Made by a program: the position numbers and the translations under genes
Source of the DNA: Eubacterium sp.
Lineage (GTDB): Bacteria; Bacillota; Clostridia; Oscillospirales; Acutalibacteraceae
Assembly: GCA_024696725.1 (NCBI GenBank)
Contig: JAILGO010000105.1
Coordinates: forward strand, 1 to 22,930
Direction of reading: 5' to 3'
DNA length: 22,930 nt
Shown: positions 1-7,208 of the stretch, piece by piece
Layout: every line of letters starts with the position of its first letter
How positions within the stretch are numbered: the stretch's first letter is position 1
The notes under the pieces: generated by a model
Seen by the model: only the letters and a program-made list of their open reading frames with translations
Database searches by the model: none
Told to the model about the DNA's origin: nothing

Positions 1-1
1 C

Positions 2-715
2 CCCGGAACCCTTGTTTCAACACAACCGTCATTTGATTTTACTGTCGATAAATATTCCGTAATCATTGCGGTATTTGAAGAGTGCACAAACCACGACTGG
101 AATCAGATTATTGAAAAGGGATCGCCCGAAAAAGACGGAAAGATTTATCAGGAATGTTCACTATGCGGCAAAAAGGAACTTGTTGCAGTCTATCCCAAGG
201 CCGATATATACACCCTTTCTCAGAGTGAATACACCTATACCGGCAAAGCCTGCGAGCCGAAGGTAACGGTTGCAAGAATGGGAGAAGAGATTGCGGATAC
301 GCAGTACGACGTGACTTATAAAAACAATATTAACGCAGGCACGGCAACCGCAGTAATCACCTTTAAGGGCGATTATTACGAGGGCGAAAAAGCCGTTGAC
401 TTCGTTATCGCCAAGGCGCCCAACGCTCTCTCCGCAAAGGGCAGAACGGTTAAGCTCAGCGCTAAAAAGCTGAAGAAAAAGAAGCTGACCGTTAAGCGCT
501 CAAAGGCGATACAGGTTAAAAACGCAACGGGTAAGCTGAGCTTCAAAAAGTCAAAGGGCAATAAAAAAATAACCGTTAAGAAAAACGGCAAAATCGTTGT
601 AAAGAAGGGTCTGAAAAAAGGCACTTACAAAATAAAAATCAAGGTTACCGCCGCAGGCAGCGCAAACTGTAAAGCCTCCGTTAAAACGGTAACCGTAAAA
701 ATCAAGGTTAAATAA
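2..715 (+). CDS. C-terminal part of a secreted/cell-surface repeat protein (5' end outside window)
   Basis: The reading frame is open from the left edge to a TAA at 713-715, so the window holds the last 237 residues. I see three parts. First comes a Cys-x2-His / Cys-x2-Cys segment (ECTNH about 26 residues before CSLCGKK), a pattern common in Clostridia surface proteins and possibly metal-binding. Next is a beta-rich module beginning YTYTGKACEPKVTV, like the Ig-like/MBG-type repeats of such proteins. Last is a tail of about 95 residues that is extremely rich in Lys (KLKKKKLTVK, KKGLKKGTYKIKIKV), ending KTVTVKIKVK. The tail resembles the Big_2-like C-terminal module of Ruminococcus/Eubacterium exported proteins, and its charge suggests ionic binding to the anionic wall; that role is inference. 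No LPXTG motif is present. The catalytic or binding part, if any, lies upstream and is unseen. A terminator follows 6 bases after the stop. Confidence 0.8.
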   Translation, partial: PGTLVSTQPSFDFTVDKYSVIIAVFEECTNHDWNQIIEKGSPEKDGKIYQECSLCGKKELVAVYPKADIYTLSQSEYTYTGKACEPKVTVARMGEEIADTQYDVTYKNNINAGTATAVITFKGDYYEGEKAVDFVIAKAPNALSAKGRTVKLSAKKLKKKKLTVKRSKAIQVKNATGKLSFKKSKGNKKITVKKNGKIVVKKGLKKGTYKIKIKVTAAGSANCKASVKTVTVKIKVK

Positions 716-720
716 TAATT

Positions 721-759
721 CGGCACCTCCGACGCTTTTCGTCAGAGGTGCCGTTTTTT
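721..759 (+). terminator. Rho-independent terminator after surface protein gene
   Basis: A perfect 9 bp stem (CGGCACCTC/GAGGTGCCG) carries an inner GACG/CGTC helix beyond one mismatch and a CTTTT loop, followed by six T. The T-run overlaps the stop codon of the convergent HAD gene. On the minus strand the tail is only AT-rich, so it is a weaker terminator in that direction. Confidence 0.9.
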
Positions 760-1588
760 AAAGCAGCTTCGCTATAATTTTACAAACGCCGTTATTGTTG
801 TTCGTGTCCGCAATAATATCGGCTTTTTCTTTTATGCGCTCGTTCGCGTTTTTCATAGCGACGGAAATCCCCGCCGCCTTTATGAACGACATATCGTTAT
901 CGCCGTCGCCGAAAGCCATGGTTTTTTCAACGGGAATATCAAGCATTTTGCAAAGCGCTCTCAGCGTTTCGCCCTTATCGCATTTTTCGTGAGTAATCTC
1001 AATATATTTTTCGTCGAAAAACCAATACTGAACGCCGCTCACGGTATCAATAACCGCGCTGATTTTATCCCGTTCCTCCCTGCTTCTGCAGCTTACGAAA
1101 AACTCGTCGGCGCACATTCCCTTCTTCGTAAAAAGCTCCTCGACGCTGTCGCAGATTACCCTTGTCGATATAAGATATTCCTCGACGGGCGAGCCTCTGA
1201 AATATTCAATATATGAATCGAAAATCTCCTGCTCCGTATAGCACACGCCGCCGCAGAACGGCTCAAAAACGCAGCCCGCGTCTTTAAGAAGGAAGAACAG
1301 CTCCGTGCTTTTTTCGTTAGACATCGCGCAGGAATATACGCTCTCCTGTGTTTTTGCGTCAATTATCTGAGCGCCGTTAGCGCAGATAACGTATTCTATA
1401 TCCTCTATACTTCTGACGCATTCCGGAATTCCCTTGAACGGTCTACCCGTAACGGGTACGAAGTATATCCCCTTCTGTCTTGCTTTTTTTATTGTTTCGG
1501 CAGCGCCGTCGCACAGCGTTTTTCCGTCGGTTAACAGCGTTCCGTCGAGGTCGGCGCCTATAAGTAGTATTTCCCGTTTAATTTCCAT
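758..1588 (-). CDS. Cof-type HAD superfamily (IIB) phosphatase
   Basis: This 276-residue cytosolic hydrolase belongs to the haloacid dehalogenase superfamily, Cof/YidA subgroup, which usually dephosphorylates sugar phosphates, nucleotides or cofactors such as FMN. All four motifs are visible: motif I DLDGT at residues 13-17 (nucleophile Asp13, acid/base Asp15), motif II VTGR at 46-49, motif III Lys205 in CDKGETL, and motif IV GDGDND at 227-232. The length fits the family (about 260-290), and the C2 cap lies between motifs II and III. The ATG is preceded by a GGAC/GGGA purine stretch. The gene diverges from the GH30-like gene with only 75 bases between the two start codons. The substrate cannot be read from sequence; a sugar-phosphate role fits the neighbours but is inference. 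Confidence 0.9.
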   Translation of the reverse strand: MEIKREILLIGADLDGTLLTDGKTLCDGAAETIKKARQKGIYFVPVTGRPFKGIPECVRSIEDIEYVICANGAQIIDAKTQESVYSCAMSNEKSTELFFLLKDAGCVFEPFCGGVCYTEQEIFDSYIEYFRGSPVEEYLISTRVICDSVEELFTKKGMCADEFFVSCRSREERDKISAVIDTVSGVQYWFFDEKYIEITHEKCDKGETLRALCKMLDIPVEKTMAFGDGDNDMSFIKAAGISVAMKNANERIKEKADIIADTNNNNGVCKIIAKLL

Positions 1589-1603
1589 TTTTCCCGTCCT
1601 TTA

Positions 1604-1632
1604 TTGACTTATTGCAATAAACATTTTATACT
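1604..1632 (+). promoter_or_regulatory. Sigma-70-type promoter for the GH30-like gene
   Basis: TTGACT (1604-1609), a 17-base spacer and TATACT (1627-1632) form a near-consensus promoter. It predicts transcription start near 1639 and a leader of about 25 bases. The -35 box contains the TTG of an upstream in-frame start candidate, which rules that start out. Confidence 0.8.
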
Positions 1633-1663
1633 AAAATCAAAGAATTGTAAAGAAGGGAACGCT

Positions 1664-3037
1664 ATGAAACTATACCTTAATTCCGCAAAGGAGCTTCAGA
1701 AATTATACGGCTTCGGCACGTCGGCGTGCTGGTGGGCTCAGGCGTGCGGCGATTCAAAGACTCAGGACGAAATCGCGGAGCTTCTCTACGGCGACGCGGG
1801 ACTTAAGCTCAATATCTACCGTTACAATATCGGCGGCGGCTTTGACGAGGAGAATAACCGCGTTTCGAATCCGTGGCGTAGAACGGAAAGCTTTCTCGTT
1901 TACGACAGGGAGAGCGAGGTCTCCTTCTGGGATTTTGAAAGAGATAAAAATGCCGTTACAGTAATGAAAAAATGTCTTGAAAAGGGCAATATAGATACGC
2001 TTATTCTCTTCTGTAACTCCCCGCATTACAGCCAGACCTCAACCGGACAGGCGTCGGGAAGCCTTCTTTATCATACCTGCAATATCCCGAAAATGAATTA
2101 TAAAAAATTCGTCGACTACGTGCTTGACGTGACTCAGCATTTTCTCGACGAGGGGCTCCCCGTCGACTATATCAGTCCGATTAACGAGCCTCAGTGGAAA
2201 TGGGGCGGTCCCAACGTCTGGCAGGAGGGCTGTCACTACGAAACCGATGAGGTAATTGAGATTCTTCACCTCTTCGCCGAGGAAATACTGAGGCGGAAAA
2301 TGCCCGTTAAGCTTTACGCTCCCGAAAGCGGCGAAATGCTCGGCAAGAACGAGGAATACCTTCTCGCGATGCTTAAGGACAAGACGGTAATGAAGGTCTG
2401 CGATATCTTCGCGTACCACTCCTACCACGCCGACGCGAGGGTTGAGGACAGGTACGAATTTAAAAGAAAGCTCGTTTCCGCTCACCCTAAGCTGCGCTTC
2501 GATATGAGCGAATGGTGCGAGCTTCCGAATAAGAGCCACACTAAGAATTTTAAAGGCGCGCTTATTACTGCCCGTATAATCGGACAGGATTTAATCTACG
2601 GCGGCGCGTCGAGCTGGACCTCATGGGTAGCGGCTAACAATATCTATATTAACCCGACCGACGGCTTCGATTACAGCGACGCAATGCTCAGCGGAAGCGA
2701 GCATTTTGAGGAATGGACGATAAACGAGAGATATTACGGTATGGCGCACTATTCAAAGTTTATCCCCGTCGGCTCAACGGCGCTTGACATCGGGCTTCGC
2801 CCGACTAACGAGGCGAACGACTTCAACGCCTTCGCGTTCAGGACTCCGAACGGCGAAACCGTGCTTGTAATCGTTAACGAGGATGCTAACCGCGGAATCT
2901 CCCTTGACGGCGACTTTAATACAATGCGTATAATTGTTTCGTCGCAAAAAAAGAAGCTTGACGAGAGCTACAGCGGTCCCTTCAAGCCCGATTTTGTTTC
3001 AAAAAAGGATACAATCACAACCGTAATTCTTAAATAG
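1664..3037 (+). CDS. GH30-like glycoside hydrolase, intracellular
   Basis: This 457-residue (alpha/beta)8-barrel glycosidase resembles GH30 (beta-glucosidase, xylanase and endo-beta-1,6-galactanase type). The N-terminal GFGTSACWWAQ (16-26) matches the GFGGS-like opening of GH30. Asn174-Glu175-Pro176 in SPINEPQW is the acid/base site, and Glu283 in MSEWCEL is the expected nucleophile. A C-terminal segment of about 60 residues looks like the small beta-sandwich that packs on GH30 barrels. I chose ATG 1664 because AGAAGGGA sits just upstream and because the longer frame begins inside the promoter. No signal peptide or anchor is present, so it should act in the cytoplasm on imported oligosaccharides, although no transporter is nearby. 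It is monocistronic, between its own promoter and terminator. The exact linkage cut is unknown. Confidence 0.85.
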   Translation: MKLYLNSAKELQKLYGFGTSACWWAQACGDSKTQDEIAELLYGDAGLKLNIYRYNIGGGFDEENNRVSNPWRRTESFLVYDRESEVSFWDFERDKNAVTVMKKCLEKGNIDTLILFCNSPHYSQTSTGQASGSLLYHTCNIPKMNYKKFVDYVLDVTQHFLDEGLPVDYISPINEPQWKWGGPNVWQEGCHYETDEVIEILHLFAEEILRRKMPVKLYAPESGEMLGKNEEYLLAMLKDKTVMKVCDIFAYHSYHADARVEDRYEFKRKLVSAHPKLRFDMSEWCELPNKSHTKNFKGALITARIIGQDLIYGGASSWTSWVAANNIYINPTDGFDYSDAMLSGSEHFEEWTINERYYGMAHYSKFIPVGSTALDIGLRPTNEANDFNAFAFRTPNGETVLVIVNEDANRGISLDGDFNTMRIIVSSQKKKLDESYSGPFKPDFVSKKDTITTVILK

Positions 3038-3045
3038 CAAAAAAT

Positions 3046-3070
3046 AAAGGCGACCGTCTGGTCGCCTTTT
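3046..3070. terminator. Bidirectional terminator between convergent genes
   Basis: A 10 bp perfect stem AAAGGCGACC/GGTCGCCTTT closes a GTCT loop, with A-run and T-run flanks giving U-tails on both strands. It serves the GH30-like gene (+) and the phosphoglucomutase/small-protein operon (-), whose last stop codon begins one base beyond it. Confidence 0.9.
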
Positions 3071-3071
3071 C

Positions 3072-3167
3072 TTATTTTATAAGAGCCGCAATTCCTACGC
3101 CGAAGCCGCTGAGCGCCATAAGCGCCGCAAGAATTATAGCCGTTACTTTTACCCAGTTCTGATGCAT
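3072..3167 (-). CDS. 31-residue single-span membrane protein
   Basis: This is a short frame: ATG at 3167, stop TAA at 3072-3074. The product begins MHQNWVKVTAII and ends GVGIAALIK. A short polar, basic N-terminus is followed by about 22 hydrophobic residues rich in Ala/Leu/Gly, with a GFGVG small-residue patch that could pack helices, and a final Lys. A strong ribosome site, AAGGAG, overlaps the stop codon of the phosphoglucomutase gene 10 bases upstream, so translation is probably coupled. The frame fills the gap to the terminator exactly, which argues that it is real. I do not recognise a named family. Similar 30-40 residue membrane peptides are common orphans in Clostridia, and the function is unknown. 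Confidence 0.75.
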   Translation of the reverse strand: MHQNWVKVTAIILAALMALSGFGVGIAALIK

Positions 3168-3177
3168 ACTGTTCTCC

Positions 3178-4890
3178 TTATTTCATAAATCCGTCGGCAG
3201 CCGCGATAAGCATTTTCTCAATTTCTGCCGAGTCCTCTCTGCTCTTGCCGATAGCGGTGATATACGCCTTGATTTTCGGCTCAGTTCCGCTCGGACGGAC
3301 GATTACCTTATTGCCGCCATCAAGCGCGAACGCGAGAACGTTCGATTTCGGGAGGTCGATAACCTCCTCCGTTCCGTCGGTAAAAACGGTTTTGCTCGTC
3401 TTATAGTCGGACACGGCTTTAACTGCGTAGCCTGCGATTTCCTTCGGAGGCTCGGCGCGGAGCTTATCCATAATGCCCGCCATTTTTTCCATTCCCGCGG
3501 CACCCTCGAAGGTGTAGCTCTGAACGGCGTTTCCGTAATAGCCGAACTCGTCGTAAAGCGAATTCATTACGTCGACGAGATTCATATTTTTAAGCTTGTA
3601 GTAAGCCGCCATTTCACAGATAAGCATTGAGGCGACGACGGCGTCCTTATCCCTTGCGTGAGTTCCGGCAAGATATCCGTAGCTCTCCTCGAAGCCCATA
3701 ACGAAGTCGTCGGCTCTTCCCTGCTCCTCGAGGTCGGTAATCAGCTCGCCTATATACTTGAAGCCCGTAAGAAGATTTTTAAAGGTACAGTTGTATTTCT
3801 TCGCGATTACCTCAGCGAGGTCGGTCGAAACAAAGCTCTTTACGGCGATTGCGGAGGCGGGGAGAGTACCCTTTGCCTTGCGCTCGGAAAGAATATAGTT
3901 AAGGAGCATAGCGCCCACCTCGTTACCGCTCATAAGCACGAGCTCGCCCGTCTTGTCGGGTACGGCGATGCCTACGCGGTCGCAGTCCGGGTCGGTGGCG
4001 AGAAGAATATCGGCGCCGATTTTTTTATTCATTTCAAGTCCGATTTCGAACACCTGCTTGATTTCGGGGTTCGGGAACGGACAGGTCGGGAAGTTTCCGT
4101 CGGGGTTTTCCTGCTCGGGCACGACGTAAACCTTTTCTATTCCGATTCTGTCGAGGATAGCTCTTACCGGCTTGTTACCCGTTCCGTTAAGAGGCGAGTA
4201 TATAACCTTAAGGTCCGCTTTTTTAACGAGCTCGGGGTTTATGCACTGCTTCTGAACCTCGTCGAGAAACGCGTTGATTACGTCCTGACCTATGTATTCG
4301 ATTCTTCCGTCGGCAACCGCCTCGTCAAAGTCCGCTCTCTTTATGCCCGTGAAGTAATCTACCTTCTGAATAAACTCGTAGGTCTCCGCCGCTTCCTCAT
4401 CGGTCATCTGATAGCCCTTCGGATTATAGCACTTGTAGCCGTTGTATTTTGCAGGGTTGTGCGATGCCGTGAGAATAATACCGCTTGAGGTGTGGAAATA
4501 TCTTATAGCAAAGGAAAGGCACGGAGTCGGCTCAAGCTCCTCATAAAGATATACCTTGATTCCGTTTGCGGCAAGTATTGAAGCCGCCTCTTTACTGAAA
4601 TACGTGCTCTTTATTCTGCTGTCATAGCCGATAGCAATCGAGGGGTTTTCGTAGTTTTTGTTAAGGAAGTCGGAGAGTCCCTGCGTGGCTCTTCCGACGG
4701 TATAGATATTCATTCTGTTCGTGCCTGCGCCGATAACGCCGCGGAGTCCCGCCGTGCCGAATTCAAGACTGCGGTAAAAGCGGTCAAGGATTTCATCGTC
4801 GTTACCCTCAATCGCTTTAAGCTCAGCCGTAAGGTCGGGGTCGCCCGTCGCCTTTTCAAGCCATTCGTTATATAAAGCGTTTACGTCCAT
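3178..4890 (-). CDS. pgcA: Alpha-phosphoglucomutase / phosphomannomutase
   Basis: This 570-residue alpha-D-phosphohexomutase interconverts glucose-6-phosphate and glucose-1-phosphate through a phosphoserine, in the cytosol. Visible motifs are LEFGTAGLRG near 43-52, the catalytic loop TASHNP with Ser143 (141-146), the Mg2+ loop DPDCD (300-304), the sugar-binding loop GFEESYGY (399-406) and the phosphate-binding RPSGTEPK (532-539). Length and the opening MNIYTVGRATQG match Bacillus PgcA rather than the shorter GlmM or ManB. The ATG has AAGGAGC 8 bases upstream, and a TTGACA-17-TAAAAT promoter lies at 4928-4956. It is the first gene of a two-gene operon with the 31-residue membrane protein. Glucose-1-phosphate is the substrate of RfbF encoded at 13103, so this enzyme may feed the CDP-sugar pathway; that link is inference. 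Confidence 0.95.
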   Translation of the reverse strand: MDVNALYNEWLEKATGDPDLTAELKAIEGNDDEILDRFYRSLEFGTAGLRGVIGAGTNRMNIYTVGRATQGLSDFLNKNYENPSIAIGYDSRIKSTYFSKEAASILAANGIKVYLYEELEPTPCLSFAIRYFHTSSGIILTASHNPAKYNGYKCYNPKGYQMTDEEAAETYEFIQKVDYFTGIKRADFDEAVADGRIEYIGQDVINAFLDEVQKQCINPELVKKADLKVIYSPLNGTGNKPVRAILDRIGIEKVYVVPEQENPDGNFPTCPFPNPEIKQVFEIGLEMNKKIGADILLATDPDCDRVGIAVPDKTGELVLMSGNEVGAMLLNYILSERKAKGTLPASAIAVKSFVSTDLAEVIAKKYNCTFKNLLTGFKYIGELITDLEEQGRADDFVMGFEESYGYLAGTHARDKDAVVASMLICEMAAYYKLKNMNLVDVMNSLYDEFGYYGNAVQSYTFEGAAGMEKMAGIMDKLRAEPPKEIAGYAVKAVSDYKTSKTVFTDGTEEVIDLPKSNVLAFALDGGNKVIVRPSGTEPKIKAYITAIGKSREDSAEIEKMLIAAADGFMK

Positions 4891-4927
4891 AGTTAAAAGC
4901 TCCTTTTGTCATATTAGTACATTATCT

Positions 4928-4956
4928 ATTTTAATCATATTATTATCTATTGTCAA
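4928..4956 (-). promoter_or_regulatory. Promoter for phosphoglucomutase operon
   Basis: On the minus strand TTGACA (4956-4951), a 17-base spacer and TAAAAT (4933-4928) form the promoter. Its -35 box overlaps five of the six bases of the divergent comM -35 box. Confidence 0.8.
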
Positions 4957-4978
4957 CAGAACAATTATTTAGTATAAT
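4950..4978 (+). promoter_or_regulatory. Promoter for comM operon with very short leader
   Basis: TTGTCA (4950-4955), a 17-base spacer and TATAAT (4973-4978). The predicted start near 4985 leaves a leader of only about 11 bases, with the ribosome site AAGGTGAT (4984-4991) at its very 5' end. Confidence 0.8.
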
Positions 4979-4995
4979 ATTTCAAGGTGATAAAA

Positions 4996-6519
4996 ATGTT
5001 TGCAAAGGTAAAAAGTCAGAGTGTGTCCGGACTCAGCGGCTTCGATATAGTCGTTGAAGCCGACGTGAGCTCGGGATTGCCGAGGTTTGACCTCGTCGGA
5101 CTTCCCGACGCGGCGGTAAGGGAAAGCCGCGAAAGAGTCCGCGCAACAGTAAAAAACTGCGGACTTACCTTCCCCGTATCACGGATTACGGTCAATATCG
5201 CGCCTGCCGACGTGAAAAAGGAGGGCGCGTTTTACGACCTTCCGATATTTATTGCGATAATGAAAGCGAGCGGTCAGCTCAGAGCGGACACGGACGGCTG
5301 TTCCTTTATCGGCGAGCTTTCGCTCGACGGTGAAATCCGTCCCGCGAACGGCGTTCTTCCTATGGTTATTCAGGCGAGAGACAGCGGAATCGGCGCAATA
5401 TTCGTACCGTCGGAAAACGCGGCTGAGGGCTCGGTTGTCGAGGGAATAGACGTGCTGCCCGCGTCAAAGGTAGGCGAGATTTTAGCTCACCTTTCGGGCG
5501 ATAAGCTTATTGAGCCCGTTAAAAAGGAGCTCGACGAAAGCGAGGTTATCTCCGATGAGCTTGACTTCTGCGACGTAAAGGGACAGCACGAGGCAAAGCG
5601 CGCGCTTGAAATCGCCGCCGCAGGCGGTCACAACTGCCTTATGATAGGTACTCCCGGCACGGGTAAGTCAATGCTTGCAAAGCGTATCGGCTCGATTCTT
5701 CCCGAAATGAGCTTTGACGAAAAAATCGAAACGACTAAAATCTATTCCGTCGCGGGTGCGCTTCCGAAGGGCGCGAGGCTGATTGCGAAAAGACCGTTCA
5801 GAAGCCCGCACCACACGATATCTCCTCAGGGAATGACGGGCGGAGGAATAAATCCGCGACCGGGAGAAATCTCGCTCGCGCACAACGGCGTTCTCTTCCT
5901 TGACGAATTCCCCGAATTTGACCGACGCGCAAAGGAGAGCCTGCGTCAGCCGCTCGAGGACGGCACGGTCACGATTACAAGGACCTCGGGCACGGTTACC
6001 TATCCGTCGAACATAATGCTTATTGCGGCGATGAATCCCTGTCCGTGCGGATACCTCGGTCACCCGACGAGAAAATGCAGCTGCACCGACGCGGCGAAAA
6101 AGCGTTACAGTGAAAAGACCTCGGGTCCGCTTCTTGACAGAATAGACATTCATATCGAAGTTCAGAACATCGACTATGAGCAGCTTTCGGGCAGACAGAA
6201 GGAGGAAACCTCTGCCGAAATCCGTGAGCGCGTAAACAAAGCTAGGTCGGTTCAGCTTGAGCGCTTTAAGGGTACGGGTATAACCTGTAACGCTAAAATG
6301 ACTCCGCGCGCAACGCGGCAGTTCTGCGTTCTAAGCGCCGAAGCCGACGCGCTGTTAAAGCAGAGCTTCGATTCTCTCGGTCTTTCGCCGAGGGCGTACG
6401 ATAAAATTCTTCGCGTTTCGCGAACGATTGCTGATTTGGAGGGCAGCGAGCTGATTGAGCTCTCTCACGTTGCGGAGGCGATTCAGTACCGCAGCCTCGA
6501 CCGAAAGTATTGGAGATAA
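4996..6519 (+). CDS. comM: ComM/YifB-family Mg-chelatase-like AAA+ ATPase
   Basis: This 507-residue protein is of the ComM/YifB type. In naturally transformable bacteria ComM is a hexameric helicase that promotes branch migration of incoming single-stranded DNA; the function in other species is less clear. Visible parts are the N-terminal Lon-protease-like fold with the hallmark GLPRFDLVGLPDAAVRES, Walker A GTPGTGKS (218-225), Walker B LFLDE with Asp303-Glu304, the family Cys cluster C349-x-C351-x9-C361-x-C363, and the C-terminal lid with LSPRAYDKILRVSRTIADL. I chose ATG 4996 over the in-frame GTG at 4987 because the GTG lies inside the ribosome site GGTGAT and because family proteins begin M(L/F)AKV. 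The LUD gene follows 15 bases downstream and is probably co-transcribed. Confidence 0.93.
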   Translation: MFAKVKSQSVSGLSGFDIVVEADVSSGLPRFDLVGLPDAAVRESRERVRATVKNCGLTFPVSRITVNIAPADVKKEGAFYDLPIFIAIMKASGQLRADTDGCSFIGELSLDGEIRPANGVLPMVIQARDSGIGAIFVPSENAAEGSVVEGIDVLPASKVGEILAHLSGDKLIEPVKKELDESEVISDELDFCDVKGQHEAKRALEIAAAGGHNCLMIGTPGTGKSMLAKRIGSILPEMSFDEKIETTKIYSVAGALPKGARLIAKRPFRSPHHTISPQGMTGGGINPRPGEISLAHNGVLFLDEFPEFDRRAKESLRQPLEDGTVTITRTSGTVTYPSNIMLIAAMNPCPCGYLGHPTRKCSCTDAAKKRYSEKTSGPLLDRIDIHIEVQNIDYEQLSGRQKEETSAEIRERVNKARSVQLERFKGTGITCNAKMTPRATRQFCVLSAEADALLKQSFDSLGLSPRAYDKILRVSRTIADLEGSELIELSHVAEAIQYRSLDRKYWR

Positions 6520-6534
6520 GAGGAGAAACAGACT

Positions 6535-7179
6535 ATGGAAAAGCATATTGAGACCACGATGAAAAACCTTGAGAAAAACGGAATCAAGGCGTTTTACTGC
6601 GAAACGAAAAAAGAGGTGACGCCTCTGATTGAAACCCTTATCGAAAAGGGTGAAAGCGTTTCAAACGGCGGAAGCGTAAGCCTTGCGCAGTGCGGCGTTT
6701 TCAGGCTTCTCAAAAACGGCGATTACGATTATATTGACCGCTCTCAGTATCCGCCCGAAAACGTAAGAGAGGCGTATTTAAAGGCCTTCGCGTGCGACAC
6801 GTACTTCTGCTCGTCGAACGCGGTAACCGAGCGCGGCGAGCTTTATAACGTCGACGGAAATTCAAACCGCGTCGCTTGTATCGTCTACGGTCCGAAGCAG
6901 GTTATAATGGTTGTCGGTAAAAATAAAATCGTCCCCGACATAAACGCGGCGATTCAGCGCGTAAAGGAAAAGGCTGCGCCGCCCAACTGTCAGAGACTCG
7001 GTATCGACTCCGCCTGCGCTAAGCTCGGAAAATGCGTTTCGCTCACAAAGGAAGACCCGTTTATGTGCGACGGCTGTGCGGCGGACACGCGTATCTGTTG
7101 TAACTATGTTGTGTCTGCAAAGCAGAGACACAAGGACAGAATAAAAGTAATTATCGTAAACGAGGATTTAGGATATTAA
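6535..7179 (+). CDS. LUD-domain (LutC/YkgG-like) protein with Cys-rich tail
   Basis: This 214-residue soluble protein matches the LUD family (PF02589), a fold first named for lactate-utilisation proteins LutB/LutC. It shows the family GESVSNGGSVSL loop, the FLxSxNAVTExGEL-like stretch (SSNAVTERGELYNVDG) and the VIMVVGKNKIV strand. The C-terminus carries a cysteine series (NCQ, SACAKLGKC, MCDGC, RICC) and ends VIIVNEDLGY, as in the clostridial stand-alone branch. The cysteines could bind a metal or Fe-S cluster, but that is not shown. The lut partners are absent nearby, so a lactate role is doubtful. GAGGAG lies 11 bases before the ATG. The gene sits 15 bases after comM and ends at a strong terminator. 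Confidence 0.85.
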   Translation: MEKHIETTMKNLEKNGIKAFYCETKKEVTPLIETLIEKGESVSNGGSVSLAQCGVFRLLKNGDYDYIDRSQYPPENVREAYLKAFACDTYFCSSNAVTERGELYNVDGNSNRVACIVYGPKQVIMVVGKNKIVPDINAAIQRVKEKAAPPNCQRLGIDSACAKLGKCVSLTKEDPFMCDGCAADTRICCNYVVSAKQRHKDRIKVIIVNEDLGY

Positions 7180-7180
7180 A

Positions 7181-7206
7181 AAAACGGCTGCGTCTGCAGC
7201 CGTTTT
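7181..7206. terminator. Bidirectional terminator
   Basis: An 11 bp perfect stem AAAACGGCTGC/GCAGCCGTTTT closes a GTCT loop. A-rich and T-rich flanks let it end both the comM-LUD transcript and the convergent acyltransferase transcript, whose stop codon is 3 bases away. Confidence 0.88.
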
Positions 7207-7208
7207 AA

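Noticed and set aside
1589..1660. A minus-strand promoter for the HAD gene (TATAAA at 1630-1625 with TTTACA upstream)
   Set aside because: The spacer is only 15 bases and the -10 sits on top of the opposite promoter's -10; too weak to list as a feature.
1604..1663. A 20-residue N-terminal extension of the GH30-like protein starting at TTG 1604
   Set aside because: The TTG lies in the -35 box of a near-consensus promoter, the extension has no ribosome site, and the GH30 fold starts right after ATG 1664 with a good ribosome site.
3658..4488. A 276-codon open frame antisense to phosphoglucomutase
   Set aside because: The opposite strand encodes a fully conserved enzyme; long antisense frames are expected from the codon bias here.
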